A DNA stretch of 64,000 nt from Pelagibacterium nitratireducens (GCF_037044555.1 NZ_CP146275.1:1964501-2028500); one strand, 5' to 3'. Shown: positions 42,487 to 51,696, counted from the first letter of the stretch. The notes: a model not told the origin generated them from the letters alone. Numbers and translations are program-made.

Positions 42487-43178
42487 GGGGCCGTCTCAAA
42501 GGTGATCGTATCCCCTGCCCGCAACCGCGTGGGCGGGGAAGCGGCCGGGTCGAAATTGATGAGGCTGGTCCGCCCGATCACGGCCCATCCGGTAGGCACG
42601 GGCGTGGCGGTAATCGCTGTCTGGCGGGCGGCGAAAAGGATGCTGCCGGGCGGAACCGAGCGCCTGACGGTCTCGCGGCGTGGCACGAGCAGGTCGTCGG
42701 CGTGCATGCCGCAATAGACAAATCCCGGGGCAAAGCCGACGGCGAGGATATCCAGACGCTCCGCAGCGTGCGCAGCGATGAAGGCGGGAACCGTCAGTCC
42801 GAGTTCTGCGGCCACCGCCTCGAGATCGGGACCATCCTCACCACCATAGGCAATCTCTATCCGGTGATTGGTCGGTGGTTCGGTGTTCTCGATGTCACGG
42901 TCGATGAGTCGCAACTCGCCGCACAGGCCGGCAAAGCCGATGCGTCGGGGATCGTAGCGCACCAGGACCGAGACGAGATTGGGGACGATTTCGACAACGC
43001 CAGGAATGGGGCTGGATTCGAGGTTTCTTGCGAAAGCGATGGCTGCCGCGTTGGCTGGGAGATCGAGGCGATCGGCAAAGCGCACGAGAACGCCGCTGTC
43101 GCCGAGCGGCATGAGTGTGGGAACGATCTCGATAACGCTGTCCACCGCGTGCCCCTGCCCTTTTTCAACGCCTGTCAC
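42483..43178 (-). CDS. pxpB: 5-oxoprolinase subunit B
   Basis: A 231-residue protein of the KipI family. Typical parts are MPLGDSGVLVRF, the LAVGFAPGFVYCGMHADDL core and RTSLINFDPAASPPTRLRAGD. It is the first gene of the 5-oxoprolinase operon. The GTG at 43178 is taken as the start but a GTG at 43145 is possible, as the conserved region begins after either. Confidence 0.94.
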   Translation of the reverse strand: MTGVEKGQGHAVDSVIEIVPTLMPLGDSGVLVRFADRLDLPANAAAIAFARNLESSPIPGVVEIVPNLVSVLVRYDPRRIGFAGLCGELRLIDRDIENTEPPTNHRIEIAYGGEDGPDLEAVAAELGLTVPAFIAAHAAERLDILAVGFAPGFVYCGMHADDLLVPRRETVRRSVPPGSILFAARQTAITATPVPTGWAVIGRTSLINFDPAASPPTRLRAGDTITFETAP

Positions 43179-43245
43179 GGCGTAGCCGGGTGTGCTTGCA
43201 TTGGCAAGTCAAACACGACACCATGACCATCAGGATGGAGGCAAG

Positions 43246-43449
43246 ATGCGGATTTTCATCATAGCGGCCAGTCTCGTCGTTCTGGTGGTTGCATTGCTGA
43301 CGCTGGGGCTTTCGGCGGCGGAGTTCGGGTTCGTGATGCTCGGGGGTGCGCTGGTCGTGGCGGTTGTCATGTATATCATCACGCGGCGGCGCTATCAGCG
43401 CATGCCTGATAGCGACAAAAACGATCGTGAGCCGCCCAGTCTTCCCTAG
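43246..43449 (+). CDS. Small membrane protein of unknown function
   Basis: A 67-residue protein with two hydrophobic stretches (FIIAASLVVLVVALLTLGL and FGFVMLGGALVVAVVMYII) and a positively charged, soluble tail (TRRRYQRMPDSDKNDREPP). The ATG at 43246 has GGAGG 4 bases upstream. Divergent from pxpB. No family recognised. Confidence 0.7.
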   Translation: MRIFIIAASLVVLVVALLTLGLSAAEFGFVMLGGALVVAVVMYIITRRRYQRMPDSDKNDREPPSLP

Positions 43450-43533
43450 AGATTGATCCTGCGCGATTGGATTTATTCAATTTTTCCGAAATGCGTTTGC
43501 CGGGTTTTGGCATCTTTATGGTCAGATACGGCC

Positions 43534-43773
43534 ATGAAACCTATGCCATCAGAAACATTGCAGCAGCGCGCCCTATGCGGTCAGGCCGAGGCGGTTCTGG
43601 AGAATCTCGGCCGTTCGCAGAGCCTGCCGAGTTGCCTGAGCCTCTCGATCGAGGAAATCATCGAGCGCGCGTGGGAGCTTGCCTATAAACGCAATGGCGG
43701 CGAGCGCGATGGCAATGTGATCGTGGTGCCGCAATGGGCCTTTCGGCACAAGGGCGAAAGCAAACCGCGCTAG
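43534..43773 (+). CDS. Small hypothetical protein
   Basis: A 79-residue soluble, mostly helical protein with a short C-terminal basic strand (IVVPQWAFRHKGESKPR). The ATG at 43534 is preferred because the 27 residues of frame before it are unlike the rest. No family recognised. Confidence 0.55.
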   Translation: MKPMPSETLQQRALCGQAEAVLENLGRSQSLPSCLSLSIEEIIERAWELAYKRNGGERDGNVIVVPQWAFRHKGESKPR

Positions 43774-43871
43774 GGCCGGCCAAACGATCGCGGTGGCTGT
43801 CGAAAACGCTGGAAAGTTTCCATCGTTCCGGGCATAGGATCGACATCCGATCGAATGTCGAGACGCGCTTT

Positions 43872-44117
43872 ATGAAACCTGCAGCTGCCGTCATTTTCCT
43901 TATTGTCCTTGCTGGATGTTCCTCGACCTCTTCGGGAAACCCCGAACTCGATGTCAGCCAGAAGATCGAAGTCGAGTGCGTGGCGAGCAATTTCGAGCCC
44001 AATGGCTGTACGACATCGCACAAGCTCGGCGTGGCCGCCACTTTCTCTACAAATCCGGGGACTCTGCCCAGCGCCGACGACCTGCGCGCGCCGGTTGCCG
44101 GCGAGTCCGAATTCTAG
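43872..44117 (+). CDS. Small lipoprotein
   Basis: An 81-residue protein with a lipoprotein signal peptide and lipobox (AAAVIFLIVLAGCSS), so it should be lipid-anchored facing the periplasm. The mature part has two more cysteines (VECVASNFEPNGCTTS). Role unknown. Confidence 0.7.
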   Translation: MKPAAAVIFLIVLAGCSSTSSGNPELDVSQKIEVECVASNFEPNGCTTSHKLGVAATFSTNPGTLPSADDLRAPVAGESEF

Positions 44118-44231
44118 CTGAGCGGGCGTGAGGCGACGTCCGACGGGCAGTGGCGGCAAACAGGTGTTTACGACGGGAACGGACGAGGGGCTCGCAGGTT
44201 AACCCTGCACACTCAAAAAAGAGGAGCCTTA

Positions 44232-44534
44232 ATGATGGATCACTCCAATCATGTTCGCCTCAGCGAAGCCGAGCTCAATGAAGCAACCTTGCAGGACGCC
44301 ACCGTTTACGGCGCCGACGACCACAAAGTCGGAAAGGTGTCACACCTGCATGGCGTGGGTGCGAGCGCCCAGGCGGTGATCGATGTCGGCGGATTTCTCG
44401 GCATCGGGTCCAAACCCGTCGCCGTCGCTGTCAATCAGCTCGATTTCATGCGTGATGAAAATGGCGAGGTGCATGCGGTAACCGGCTGGACCAAGGATGC
44501 GCTCGAGGACATGCCCGAGCATCACCATCATTGA
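44232..44534 (+). CDS. PRC-barrel domain protein
   Basis: A 100-residue protein made of a single PRC-barrel: DATVYGADDHKVGKVSHLHGVG, then VIDVGGFLGIGSKPVAVAVNQLDF. PRC-barrels occur in photosystem and RNA-maturation proteins and as stand-alone stress-linked proteins in rhizobia. GAGGAG precedes the start (ATG at 44232 or 44235). It ends in a His cluster (PEHHHH). Confidence 0.85.
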   Translation: MMDHSNHVRLSEAELNEATLQDATVYGADDHKVGKVSHLHGVGASAQAVIDVGGFLGIGSKPVAVAVNQLDFMRDENGEVHAVTGWTKDALEDMPEHHHH

Positions 44535-44555
44535 TTGCATGACGCGAAGACGCAA

Positions 44556-44586
44556 AGGGCCCCTGCCTTGGCGGGGGTCTTTTTTG
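44556..44586 (+). terminator. Rho-independent terminator after the PRC-barrel gene
   Basis: A GC-rich stem pairs CCCCTGCC with GGCGGGGG (one G-T pair), followed by TCTTTTTT. It lies 22 bases after the PRC-barrel stop and before the converging LysR gene. Confidence 0.75.
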
Positions 44587-44608
44587 TCGGGCGTGTCCTG
44601 TCAAAGGG

Positions 44609-45514
44609 TCAGGCAACTCTTCCATATCTGGCGAGGAAATCGAGCAGTGCCCTGACACGCGAGGGGAGAGGGCCGCCCTGCCCCACATAGACGGCGTGGA
44701 AGGGTTCAGGGTCGCCAGAGACAAGGTGGCCGAGCACCGGGACGAGGCGCCCCGCTGCGATATCGTCTCTCACGGTAAAGGCAGCGAGCCTGGCGAGGCC
44801 TACGCCGGACAGAGCCAGCTGGCGCAAGGCCTCACCGTCGCTCACTTGCACACGACCCGTGGCCGGCACGACAACGGCTTTGCCATTCTCGCAAAGTGCC
44901 CAGCCGTCGACGGCGCGGGCGTATCCGAAACCGAGGCGGTCATGGTTTTGAAGATCAGCGATGCTGTGCGGTTCGCCGCGACGTTCGAGATAGGATGGCG
45001 CGGCAACGATCAGCAGCGGCGTTTCACCGAGCTTGCGGGCAACAAGGCTCGAACTTTTTAACGGTCCGGCGCGGATCGCGACATCCATACGTTCGGCCAG
45101 AAGATCGACCACGGCATCGGTTTGCACGATGTCGAGGGTGACACCGGGGTGGCGCGCGAGAAAGTCGGGCAGCAATGGTGCAAGGATATGGGTGGCGTAG
45201 GATGCGCTGGTGTTGATGCGCACCCGGCCAATCGCCTCCTCGCCAATGCTTGCTGCCCGTTCGGCATCTTCGAGATCAGCCAGAACGCGTGTTGCGCGCT
45301 CATAGAAGGTGCAGCCCTCGGGCGTCAGCTGGAGTTGGCGAGTCGAGCGATTGAGCAATCGGGCGCCGAGCCGGGCTTCCAGCCGCGCGATCAGCTTGCT
45401 CACGGCCGAGGGCGTCATGCGTCCGGCGCGGGCGGCGGGCGAAAAGCCGCCGAGTTCGACCACCCGCACAAACACTTCCATCTCGCCGGATCGGTTGACG
45501 TCAAGTCGCGCCAT
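44609..45514 (-). CDS. LysR-family transcriptional regulator
   Basis: A 301-residue LysR regulator: N-terminal winged helix (SAVSKLIARLEARLGARLLNRSTRQLQLT, residues 31 to 59) and a C-terminal effector domain in two lobes. It is divergent from an MFS exporter and an aldo/keto reductase, which it probably controls in response to a compound those genes act on. The CrgA/YafC-type branch is suggested by the MARLDVNRSGEMEVFVRVVE opening. Confidence 0.94.
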   Translation of the reverse strand: MARLDVNRSGEMEVFVRVVELGGFSPAARAGRMTPSAVSKLIARLEARLGARLLNRSTRQLQLTPEGCTFYERATRVLADLEDAERAASIGEEAIGRVRINTSASYATHILAPLLPDFLARHPGVTLDIVQTDAVVDLLAERMDVAIRAGPLKSSSLVARKLGETPLLIVAAPSYLERRGEPHSIADLQNHDRLGFGYARAVDGWALCENGKAVVVPATGRVQVSDGEALRQLALSGVGLARLAAFTVRDDIAAGRLVPVLGHLVSGDPEPFHAVYVGQGGPLPSRVRALLDFLARYGRVA

Positions 45515-45567
45515 AATGACTTCATCTCACAAGTGCTATTCCAGAAGGCATTCTATTTCATCGCGTA

Positions 45568-45586
45568 CCGAAGGTCTATCTTTCGG
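45568..45586. promoter_or_regulatory. Candidate LysR operator
   Basis: CCGAA, nine bases, TTCGG: an interrupted dyad between the divergent LysR and MFS genes, 31 bases before the MFS start. Its placement fits a LysR-type site, but the match is only positional. Confidence 0.4.
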
Positions 45587-45616
45587 ACATCAGTTTTGGA
45601 TGGATAGAGATTTCAT

Positions 45617-46798
45617 ATGCCTTTGGCACTTTATGCCCTGACAGTCGGCGCTTTCGGCGTTGGCGTCACCGAATTTGTCATCATGGGCCTTCTTTTGGAG
45701 GTCAGTCGTGAATTGAACGTCACCATAGCGGCGGCGGGCCTTTTGATTTCGGGGTACGCGCTTGGCGTGACCGTCGGCGCCCCGGTGCTTACCGTGCTCA
45801 CGGCACGCTGGCCGCGCAAGCGCGTGTTGATCGGGCTGATGGTGATCTTCGTCGTCGGCAATGCTGCGTGCGCTCTCGCTCCGAGTTATGGGTGGCTGAT
45901 GGCGGCGCGGGTGCTCACGGCGCTGACCCACGGCACGTTCTTCGGCGTCGGCGCTGTGGTGGCGACGGGGCTTGTTTCCGAGGACAAGCGCGCTTCGGCC
46001 ATTGCTATCATGTTCACCGGTCTGACTGTGGCGACTGTCCTCGGCGTGCCGTTTGGTACCTGGCTTGGCCAACACTATGGCTGGCGGGCAACCTTCTGGG
46101 CCGTCACTGGAGTGGGGCTCGTTGCCATCGTTGTTCTTGCCTTTCTGGTGCCCCAAGACCGAACACGACCGCAAGCATCGGATTGGCGGACAGATTTCCG
46201 TGCCATGGCCCGGCGTTCTGTGCTGCTTGGGCTTTTGACGACCGTGTTCGGGTATGCGGGTGTTTTTGCGGTCTTTACCTATATCGCGCCCTTGCTGACC
46301 GAGATCGGCGGGTTTGACGACAGTGCGGTCTCACCGATCCTGCTGGTGTTCGGGGGCGGTCTGTTTGTGGGGAATTTGCTGGGCGGCAGGTTCGCCGACC
46401 GGGGCCTTGTCCCCTCCATCTTCGGAACATTGGTGGGACTCACCCTCGTCCTGGGGCTGATGAGTTTTGCCTTCGGCAATCAATTTACCGCCGTGCTTTT
46501 CGCCGGCCTGCTTGGCGCGACCGGATTTGCCACGGTAGCGCCCCTGCAGATGTGGGTACTTTCAAGGGCCGAAGGGGCCGGCCAGAGCCTCGCATCGAGC
46601 TTCAACATCGGCGCTTTCAATCTCGGCAATGCCCTTGGTGCGTGGACTGGCGGCCTGGTTATCGACCACGGGCCTGGCCTCATCCTCGTGCCGGCCATCG
46701 CCACACTGTTTCCGCTTCTCGCCCTCGGCACCGCTCTGATTGCCGTTCGAACCGTCGGACGGCCCCTGGCGAAACCCGCTTGCAATCCTATCGTCTAA
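45617..46798 (+). CDS. MFS exporter, DHA1 (AraJ-like) type
   Basis: A 393-residue, 12-helix exporter. Helix 1 is LYALTVGAFGVGVTEFVIMGLL, typical of the AraJ/YdhP branch that exports sugars or drugs, and LTHGTFFGVGAVVATGLV is the helix 4 segment. Motif A is weak (LTARWPRKRVLIG). Twelve bases separate it from the aldo/keto reductase, so the two are co-transcribed under the divergent LysR gene. Confidence 0.93.
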   Translation: MPLALYALTVGAFGVGVTEFVIMGLLLEVSRELNVTIAAAGLLISGYALGVTVGAPVLTVLTARWPRKRVLIGLMVIFVVGNAACALAPSYGWLMAARVLTALTHGTFFGVGAVVATGLVSEDKRASAIAIMFTGLTVATVLGVPFGTWLGQHYGWRATFWAVTGVGLVAIVVLAFLVPQDRTRPQASDWRTDFRAMARRSVLLGLLTTVFGYAGVFAVFTYIAPLLTEIGGFDDSAVSPILLVFGGGLFVGNLLGGRFADRGLVPSIFGTLVGLTLVLGLMSFAFGNQFTAVLFAGLLGATGFATVAPLQMWVLSRAEGAGQSLASSFNIGAFNLGNALGAWTGGLVIDHGPGLILVPAIATLFPLLALGTALIAVRTVGRPLAKPACNPIV

Positions 46799-46810
46799 GG
46801 AGTTTTTATC

Positions 46811-47845
46811 ATGGATTACAGACCGCTCGGCAAATCCGGCCTCAAGGTGCCGGTTCTCAGCTTCGGCGCCGGCACGTTCGGTGGGGCCGGCCCACTATTT
46901 GGCAATTGGGGCACTTCCGATGCCATTGAAGCCGGCCGCCTCGTCGACATCTGTCTTGAGGCGGGGGTCAATTTGTTCGACACCGCCGATGTCTATTCTG
47001 ACGGCGCCTCTGAAGAGGTTCTGGGGCAAGCCATCAAGGGCAAGCGCGATGCCGTGCTGATCTCGACCAAGACCGGGCTTCCGATGGGGGATGGGCCCAA
47101 TGACGGCGGATCCTCCCGCTTCCGTCTGGTTCGCGCAGTCGAGGATGCGCTGCGCCGCCTTGAGACGGACCATATCGACATACTCCAACTTCATGCCTTC
47201 GACATCGCGACCCCGGTCGAGGAGGTGCTTTCAACGCTCGATATGCTGGTCCGCGCCGGCAAGGTTCGCTATGTCGGAGTGTCAAATTTCTCAGGCTGGC
47301 AGGTGATGAAATCGCTGGCCATGGCCGACCGTCACGGTTGGCCGCGCTATGTTGCCAATCAGGTCTATTATTCGCTGGTCGGGCGCGACTATGAGTGGGA
47401 ATTGATGCCGCTCGGGCAGGATCAGGGGCTCGGTGCGCTGGTCTGGAGTCCGCTGGGCTGGGGGCGGCTGACGGGGAAAATCCGGCGCGGGGCGCCGTTG
47501 CCGGAGGGCAGCCGTCTGCACGAAACCGCAAGCTTTGGTCCGCCGGTGGATGAGGAGCACCTCTATGGCGTTGTCGAGGCTCTCGATGCGGTAGCTGAGG
47601 AAACCGGCAAGACCGTTGCGCAGGTCGCGCTCAACTGGTTGCTACAACGCCCCACAGTCTCATCAGTCATTGTCGGGGCGCGCAACGAAGAGCAATTGCG
47701 CCAGAATCTGGGTGCGGTCGGCTGGAATCTGACCGCTGAGCAGGTCGCCAGGCTCGATGATGCCAGTGCCGTGACGGCTCCCTATCCCTATTTCCCCTAT
47801 CGCCGGCAGGAGGGGTTTGCACGGCTCAATCCGCCAATGGTCTGA
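46811..47845 (+). CDS. Aldo/keto reductase
   Basis: A 344-residue NADPH-dependent reductase. The catalytic tetrad is visible: Asp and Tyr in NLFDTADVYSDGASEEVLG, Lys in ISTKTG and His in ILQLHAFD. Cofactor binding is in the IVGARNEEQLRQNLGA segment near the C-terminus. The family reduces aldehydes and ketones; here it may modify a compound exported by the neighbouring MFS protein. It is the last core gene before the acquired island. Confidence 0.95.
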   Translation: MDYRPLGKSGLKVPVLSFGAGTFGGAGPLFGNWGTSDAIEAGRLVDICLEAGVNLFDTADVYSDGASEEVLGQAIKGKRDAVLISTKTGLPMGDGPNDGGSSRFRLVRAVEDALRRLETDHIDILQLHAFDIATPVEEVLSTLDMLVRAGKVRYVGVSNFSGWQVMKSLAMADRHGWPRYVANQVYYSLVGRDYEWELMPLGQDQGLGALVWSPLGWGRLTGKIRRGAPLPEGSRLHETASFGPPVDEEHLYGVVEALDAVAEETGKTVAQVALNWLLQRPTVSSVIVGARNEEQLRQNLGAVGWNLTAEQVARLDDASAVTAPYPYFPYRRQEGFARLNPPMV

Positions 47846-48026
47846 TCTCTTGTATCTGGAAGATGGCGGGTGGGGGGAGTATGCGTTCAGCTATACAAAA
47901 CAACAGCTTGGCAAGGCTAACCGGTCAAAGTCGCGCCTTTGTATCAGTTTGCCAATTTCGAAGATTGGCTCCCTAATGCGGAGTGAAGCCTACCATAGGA
48001 GTTGGCTTCAACGCGATGCGAGCGCA
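47846..48026. other. Intergenic, probable left edge of the acquired island
   Basis: The 181 bases between the aldo/keto reductase and ietS hold no gene, tRNA or clear terminator. Base composition begins to fall here. An intact tRNA-Pro that would mark the other end of a tRNA-targeted island was looked for and not seen. Confidence 0.4.
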
Positions 48027-50288
48027 TTAACTGAACACGTCGACTTCCAGTTCCTGATCGATGACGGCGCTCTCTACGTAAGAGCGCAAGCGTTGCGCCG
48101 TGGAATTATAGATGGCGGGCTCATCCGACTGCGACTCCAGCGTTAAGACAAACGCGACCGATTGTTCCCCGAGCTCCCTCTGGCTCGTCACTTCAAACTG
48201 AAACAGATCGCGGGCAAAGACCTGTGCTCGTAACCGGAAGCTGCTCCCTGTAAACTGGATCCCAGTTCGCTTGCTGAAGTCGCGCGCATGCCTCCGTACT
48301 GGGTACCACTTTGCTAAGTCGTCTCTAGCTGATTGCTCCGGATCTGTACTCTCCCGCATACTGCCAAGGAGATTGGCGACAGCACCCTTTGTATTCTTGT
48401 ATTGGAGGGCTACCTGGAGACGGGTGGAAAAGTAATTCGGCCCGCCAGTCTCTGAAAGCAATGGATCAAGTATGGCCGTCAAACGTGCCTTTCCCTTCAG
48501 CTTTCCATCTACAATCAATTCCGGCGGGATTGGTATGTCATCCCAATGATATGCATACCCCGGCACCAACTCGGACTTCCATGCCATGGTGACGGATCCC
48601 GGCTTGCATAACCATGGTAAAGTGCCGTGGAAAGGCGTGCCCCATCCTTGCGTCCTTGAATGCTGCATCAACTCCGAGCGATCGATTAGCAACGCTTTTA
48701 CGAGGTCTGGCGATGGGTTTTTAAGTACTGCGAATGTATGGGCCGCGAGGGAAGAAACCAGAGGTGTAGCATAGCTACTCCCTACACGAGGGTCTCCGCC
48801 ACCGAGCATATTCACTCTGGAGAACCAAGACAGGTCGGGCTTTAACATTCCGTCGGGACCAGGCCCAAGCAGTGAAACAGAACAGTCTCCTGCAGGCTTG
48901 CCATCATGATCGTATTCGCGACCGCTAACAACTAGCGCCGCTTCGCAGTCCGCTGGCGGGCAAAGTTGATGTGAAGGATTTCCTGCCCCACGGTTGCCGA
49001 CGGAAATTATTGGTAGAATTGCGAAGTCACGGGCCAATCGCGAAATTTCGTGACCTAAGTAGCTTACAGTTTCTAGCCCAAACTCTGGTAGCAGTTGATT
49101 AAATGAAAGGTTCCAGACTTTCGCTTCCGGGTACCGTCGGGCGATCTGGCGAAGATAGTCCACGAGCGCGTCTGGCGTTGGGGACTGATTTGAACTGGCC
49201 TTTGCAACTGCCGCGACAGTGCCAAACCGGCAATCCAATTGCGGCAAATTGAGCTTGTTATTCCAAGCGTATCCATGAACGACAAGGGAGGTGACCCTGT
49301 TTCCATGTGCAACATCAGCTATGCCCTGCGGAACGAGAGGGATTGCCTTCCAGGCCTCCAAACCAGCATACGAACGTGCACTGTGCCCGCCATCAACCAC
49401 GGCAATTACTGGTTGCGTTAACGCAGAAGGTAATGGCGGCGCGGGATGGTTGCCTTCACTCGGTGCCGTCAGGCCCACTTTGGCGACCGGGTCAACGCGG
49501 AGGAGCGTTCCCGACGCCACTATTTGGCCCAACGCATCTATCGATGGGATGGTGAGAACTGCTCGTGCAGTGAGATGCTCACGATACTGCCGGACCACCC
49601 GGTTTAGTGCCGATTGGCTCTCATTCCGTACCGCTGGAGCACCTTCGGCCTGATCGCCTGAATTGAGCGCGACAGACGAAAAGCTTCTCAATATTCTGCG
49701 CCGTTCCTCCAAACCTACCAGCGATTGGACTACCGAACTTTTCGCGTGATGATCCCTAAACGGCCGAAGCCATACGGCAAATGCTTTGCCGCCCTCAACC
49801 TCTTCGGCCAGCTCCCACAGCGTCTCTATTTTTCTGCCGCGTGTGACAGCCTCCGCATCCAGCGCGCGGATGCTCCTAACGCGTGAGATTGCTGTCCGCG
49901 CTTCAATCGTTTGCGCTGTCAAAATCTGCTTTGCAAATCCTTCTAACCGATCCACAGGTATCTCGGCCAAATATCCCCGTGAAGCAGGCGCGACGAGTTT
50001 CGCGTCCCCAGCAAGCGCAACCAATCCTTTTGGAGTCCAGGTGGGCGCGAAAGAGTCAGAAAACATTTCCACTATCAGATGGATACGCCCCCCATGCGCC
50101 GAGAGGCTAGCGCTTTCGGCCGAGATGCGACGACACGATTCGGCCAACGCTACTCGTTGAGCCGAGAGACGACCCGCCACCACTCCCGCCTCACCCTGCC
50201 CACCAACAGGGGGTTCTTCGGGCACTGGGCCTTTTGTAAGGCGCAGTACAGGATTCAGCAGCGGGGCTTTTTCCGGCTCGCGGGCCAT
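48027..50288 (-). CDS. ietS: Subtilisin-like serine protease of an IetAS-type system
   Basis: A 753-residue protein with an S8 subtilase domain in the middle. The catalytic triad can be read: Asp299 in VIAVVDGGHS, His328 in VAHGNRVTSL and Ser505 in VGSSYATPLVSS; the oxyanion Asn432 is in ISVGNRGAGNP. About 290 residues precede the domain and about 190 follow it; neither part has a recognised family, and no signal peptide is present, so it acts in the cytoplasm. It starts 4 bases after the AAA+ ATPase with AAGGA. This pair was first described for plasmid incompatibility and stability on an Agrobacterium Ti plasmid and later as an antiphage system. GC is lower than in the flanking core genes. 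Confidence 0.88.
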   Translation of the reverse strand: MAREPEKAPLLNPVLRLTKGPVPEEPPVGGQGEAGVVAGRLSAQRVALAESCRRISAESASLSAHGGRIHLIVEMFSDSFAPTWTPKGLVALAGDAKLVAPASRGYLAEIPVDRLEGFAKQILTAQTIEARTAISRVRSIRALDAEAVTRGRKIETLWELAEEVEGGKAFAVWLRPFRDHHAKSSVVQSLVGLEERRRILRSFSSVALNSGDQAEGAPAVRNESQSALNRVVRQYREHLTARAVLTIPSIDALGQIVASGTLLRVDPVAKVGLTAPSEGNHPAPPLPSALTQPVIAVVDGGHSARSYAGLEAWKAIPLVPQGIADVAHGNRVTSLVVHGYAWNNKLNLPQLDCRFGTVAAVAKASSNQSPTPDALVDYLRQIARRYPEAKVWNLSFNQLLPEFGLETVSYLGHEISRLARDFAILPIISVGNRGAGNPSHQLCPPADCEAALVVSGREYDHDGKPAGDCSVSLLGPGPDGMLKPDLSWFSRVNMLGGGDPRVGSSYATPLVSSLAAHTFAVLKNPSPDLVKALLIDRSELMQHSRTQGWGTPFHGTLPWLCKPGSVTMAWKSELVPGYAYHWDDIPIPPELIVDGKLKGKARLTAILDPLLSETGGPNYFSTRLQVALQYKNTKGAVANLLGSMRESTDPEQSARDDLAKWYPVRRHARDFSKRTGIQFTGSSFRLRAQVFARDLFQFEVTSQRELGEQSVAFVLTLESQSDEPAIYNSTAQRLRSYVESAVIDQELEVDVFS

Positions 50289-50292
50289 CTGT

Positions 50293-51399
50293 CTAATCCT
50301 TCAAATATGCTGCTACAGCCTGCCTCGAAACACCGAGTAGTCGCGCGGCTTCCGCGCCAGACAGCTTCAACTCTCCCACCAAGATGTTCGCCGCCTCTCT
50401 CTTGGCCTCGCTAGATATCAACCCCCGAGAGGGCAAGCCAACTCCGCTGCGCCTTCTCTGTATAACCGAGTAAGCTACTGCAGCGATATCCAAATCGTTA
50501 CTATCTAAAACAGCATTTCGACGAACTGCCCATGCGATATTCTGGATATCGGCACCAGTTAAGCCATCCGATATTTTCCCTAACGTCAAGTGCACTTTAT
50601 CCAAATCGGCGTCATTCAACAAAAAGTGGCGCCATAAACTGCTGCGCACTTCTTCATCTGGAAGACCAACTTCTATGCGATATGGAAACCGCCTGAAAAT
50701 CGCTGGATCAAGCAACTGCGCGTGATTAGTTGCACCAATCACAACGGCTCTGTCATCGAGAGAATCTAAGCCCTGGATGACAGTATTAACAACGCGTTTC
50801 AGTTCGCCAAGTTCATGTTTGTCATCGCGCATTTTAGCAACGGCATCCATTTCATCGAGAAATAGGACTCCATCGCGACCGGGCACGTAGTCGAAAACGT
50901 TACGGATGTTCTTGGCGGTATCGCCCAGAAGTGACGAAATCACAGCATCAAGGCGTACCACATACAGAGGGCGGCCGATTTGAGATGCGATATGACCGGC
51001 AATCAACGACTTCCCTGTGCCTGGTGGCCCCGACAACAAAAGCGACTGTCGATTCGTGAGCCCCATTTTGCTCAGAAGCTCAGAGTTCTGGACGTCGTCG
51101 ATGAACGAGCTGAAGGTAGCGGCAGCATCACCGTTTAGAAAAAGTGGCGTTGTTGGCCAGTCCTGCTCCTCCACTAGAGGTGCTCGCGATTTTGTGTCGA
51201 CCGGCAGGGTTTCGGCATAACCTGATGCTCGAAGCGGCACCCCCTTCCGCCTCAGAAGGCTGCGAATTTTTTTCGCCCCATCTTCGTCGTCCGACATAAG
51301 AAATTGCGCAAGACGATTTGCGACCCGTCGGACGCGAGTATAGTCGGCTGCCAAAGCTGCATCGGTTAGTTCATAAATGTCGACTGAGAGTCTGCTCAT
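50293..51399 (-). CDS. ietA: AAA+ ATPase of an IetAS-type system, with C-terminal helix-turn-helix
   Basis: A 368-residue protein: a helical N-terminus (residues 1 to 85), then a single AAA+ module with Walker A GPPGTGKS (124 to 131), Walker B VLFLDEMDA (178 to 186), sensor 1 in IGATNHAQL (221 to 229) and an arginine-rich DPAIFRRFPYR. The last 35 residues (LSGAEAARLLGVSRQAVAAYLKD) read as a DNA-binding helix-turn-helix of the kind seen in FIS-like or homeodomain-like regulators. It is thought to restrain or license the protease. The HTH and the palindrome just upstream suggest autoregulation. First gene of the ietA-ietS operon. Confidence 0.88.
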   Translation of the reverse strand: MSRLSVDIYELTDAALAADYTRVRRVANRLAQFLMSDDEDGAKKIRSLLRRKGVPLRASGYAETLPVDTKSRAPLVEEQDWPTTPLFLNGDAAATFSSFIDDVQNSELLSKMGLTNRQSLLLSGPPGTGKSLIAGHIASQIGRPLYVVRLDAVISSLLGDTAKNIRNVFDYVPGRDGVLFLDEMDAVAKMRDDKHELGELKRVVNTVIQGLDSLDDRAVVIGATNHAQLLDPAIFRRFPYRIEVGLPDEEVRSSLWRHFLLNDADLDKVHLTLGKISDGLTGADIQNIAWAVRRNAVLDSNDLDIAAVAYSVIQRRRSGVGLPSRGLISSEAKREAANILVGELKLSGAEAARLLGVSRQAVAAYLKD

Positions 51400-51450
51400 A
51401 GGTTGGTTCCGTCAATTTATATCGCTCAGATGTAAACCGAAATCGGGCAA

Positions 51451-51481
51451 TTGACAAACGATTTAGCGCATGCGTAAATCG
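51451..51481. promoter_or_regulatory. Shared promoter/operator between ietA and the DUF2188 gene
   Basis: A plus-strand -35 TTGACA (51451 to 51456) is followed by a 23-bp near-perfect palindrome with arms CGATTTA (51459 to 51465) and TAAATCG (51475 to 51481) around GCGCATGCG, which covers the spacer and the probable -10 (TAAATC, 18-base spacing). On the other strand TTGTCA-N17-TACATC could serve ietA. The palindrome is placed to block both promoters. Confidence 0.55.
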
Positions 51482-51628
51482 ATTTGCTGACATTGTGAGT
51501 CTACAGCAGAAAGGAGGTGATCAAATGTCTGGAAAGAATCAACACGTCGTCCCGCACGCGAACGGCTGGGCCGTTCGCGGTGCCGGTAACGTTCGCTCAA
51601 CAGCGGTTCATGACACGCAAGCAGAGGC

Positions 51629-51636
51629 TATCTCGC
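51629..51636. repeat. Left target-site duplication of IS66
   Basis: TATCTCGC, repeated exactly at 54426 to 54433. Eight bases is the standard duplication length for IS66 elements. Confidence 0.92.
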
Positions 51637-51696
51637 GTAAGCCTCCGTTGAGGGCCGCCTTTGCCTGAGCGGCCGATCTGGTAGCAAACTATCGCT

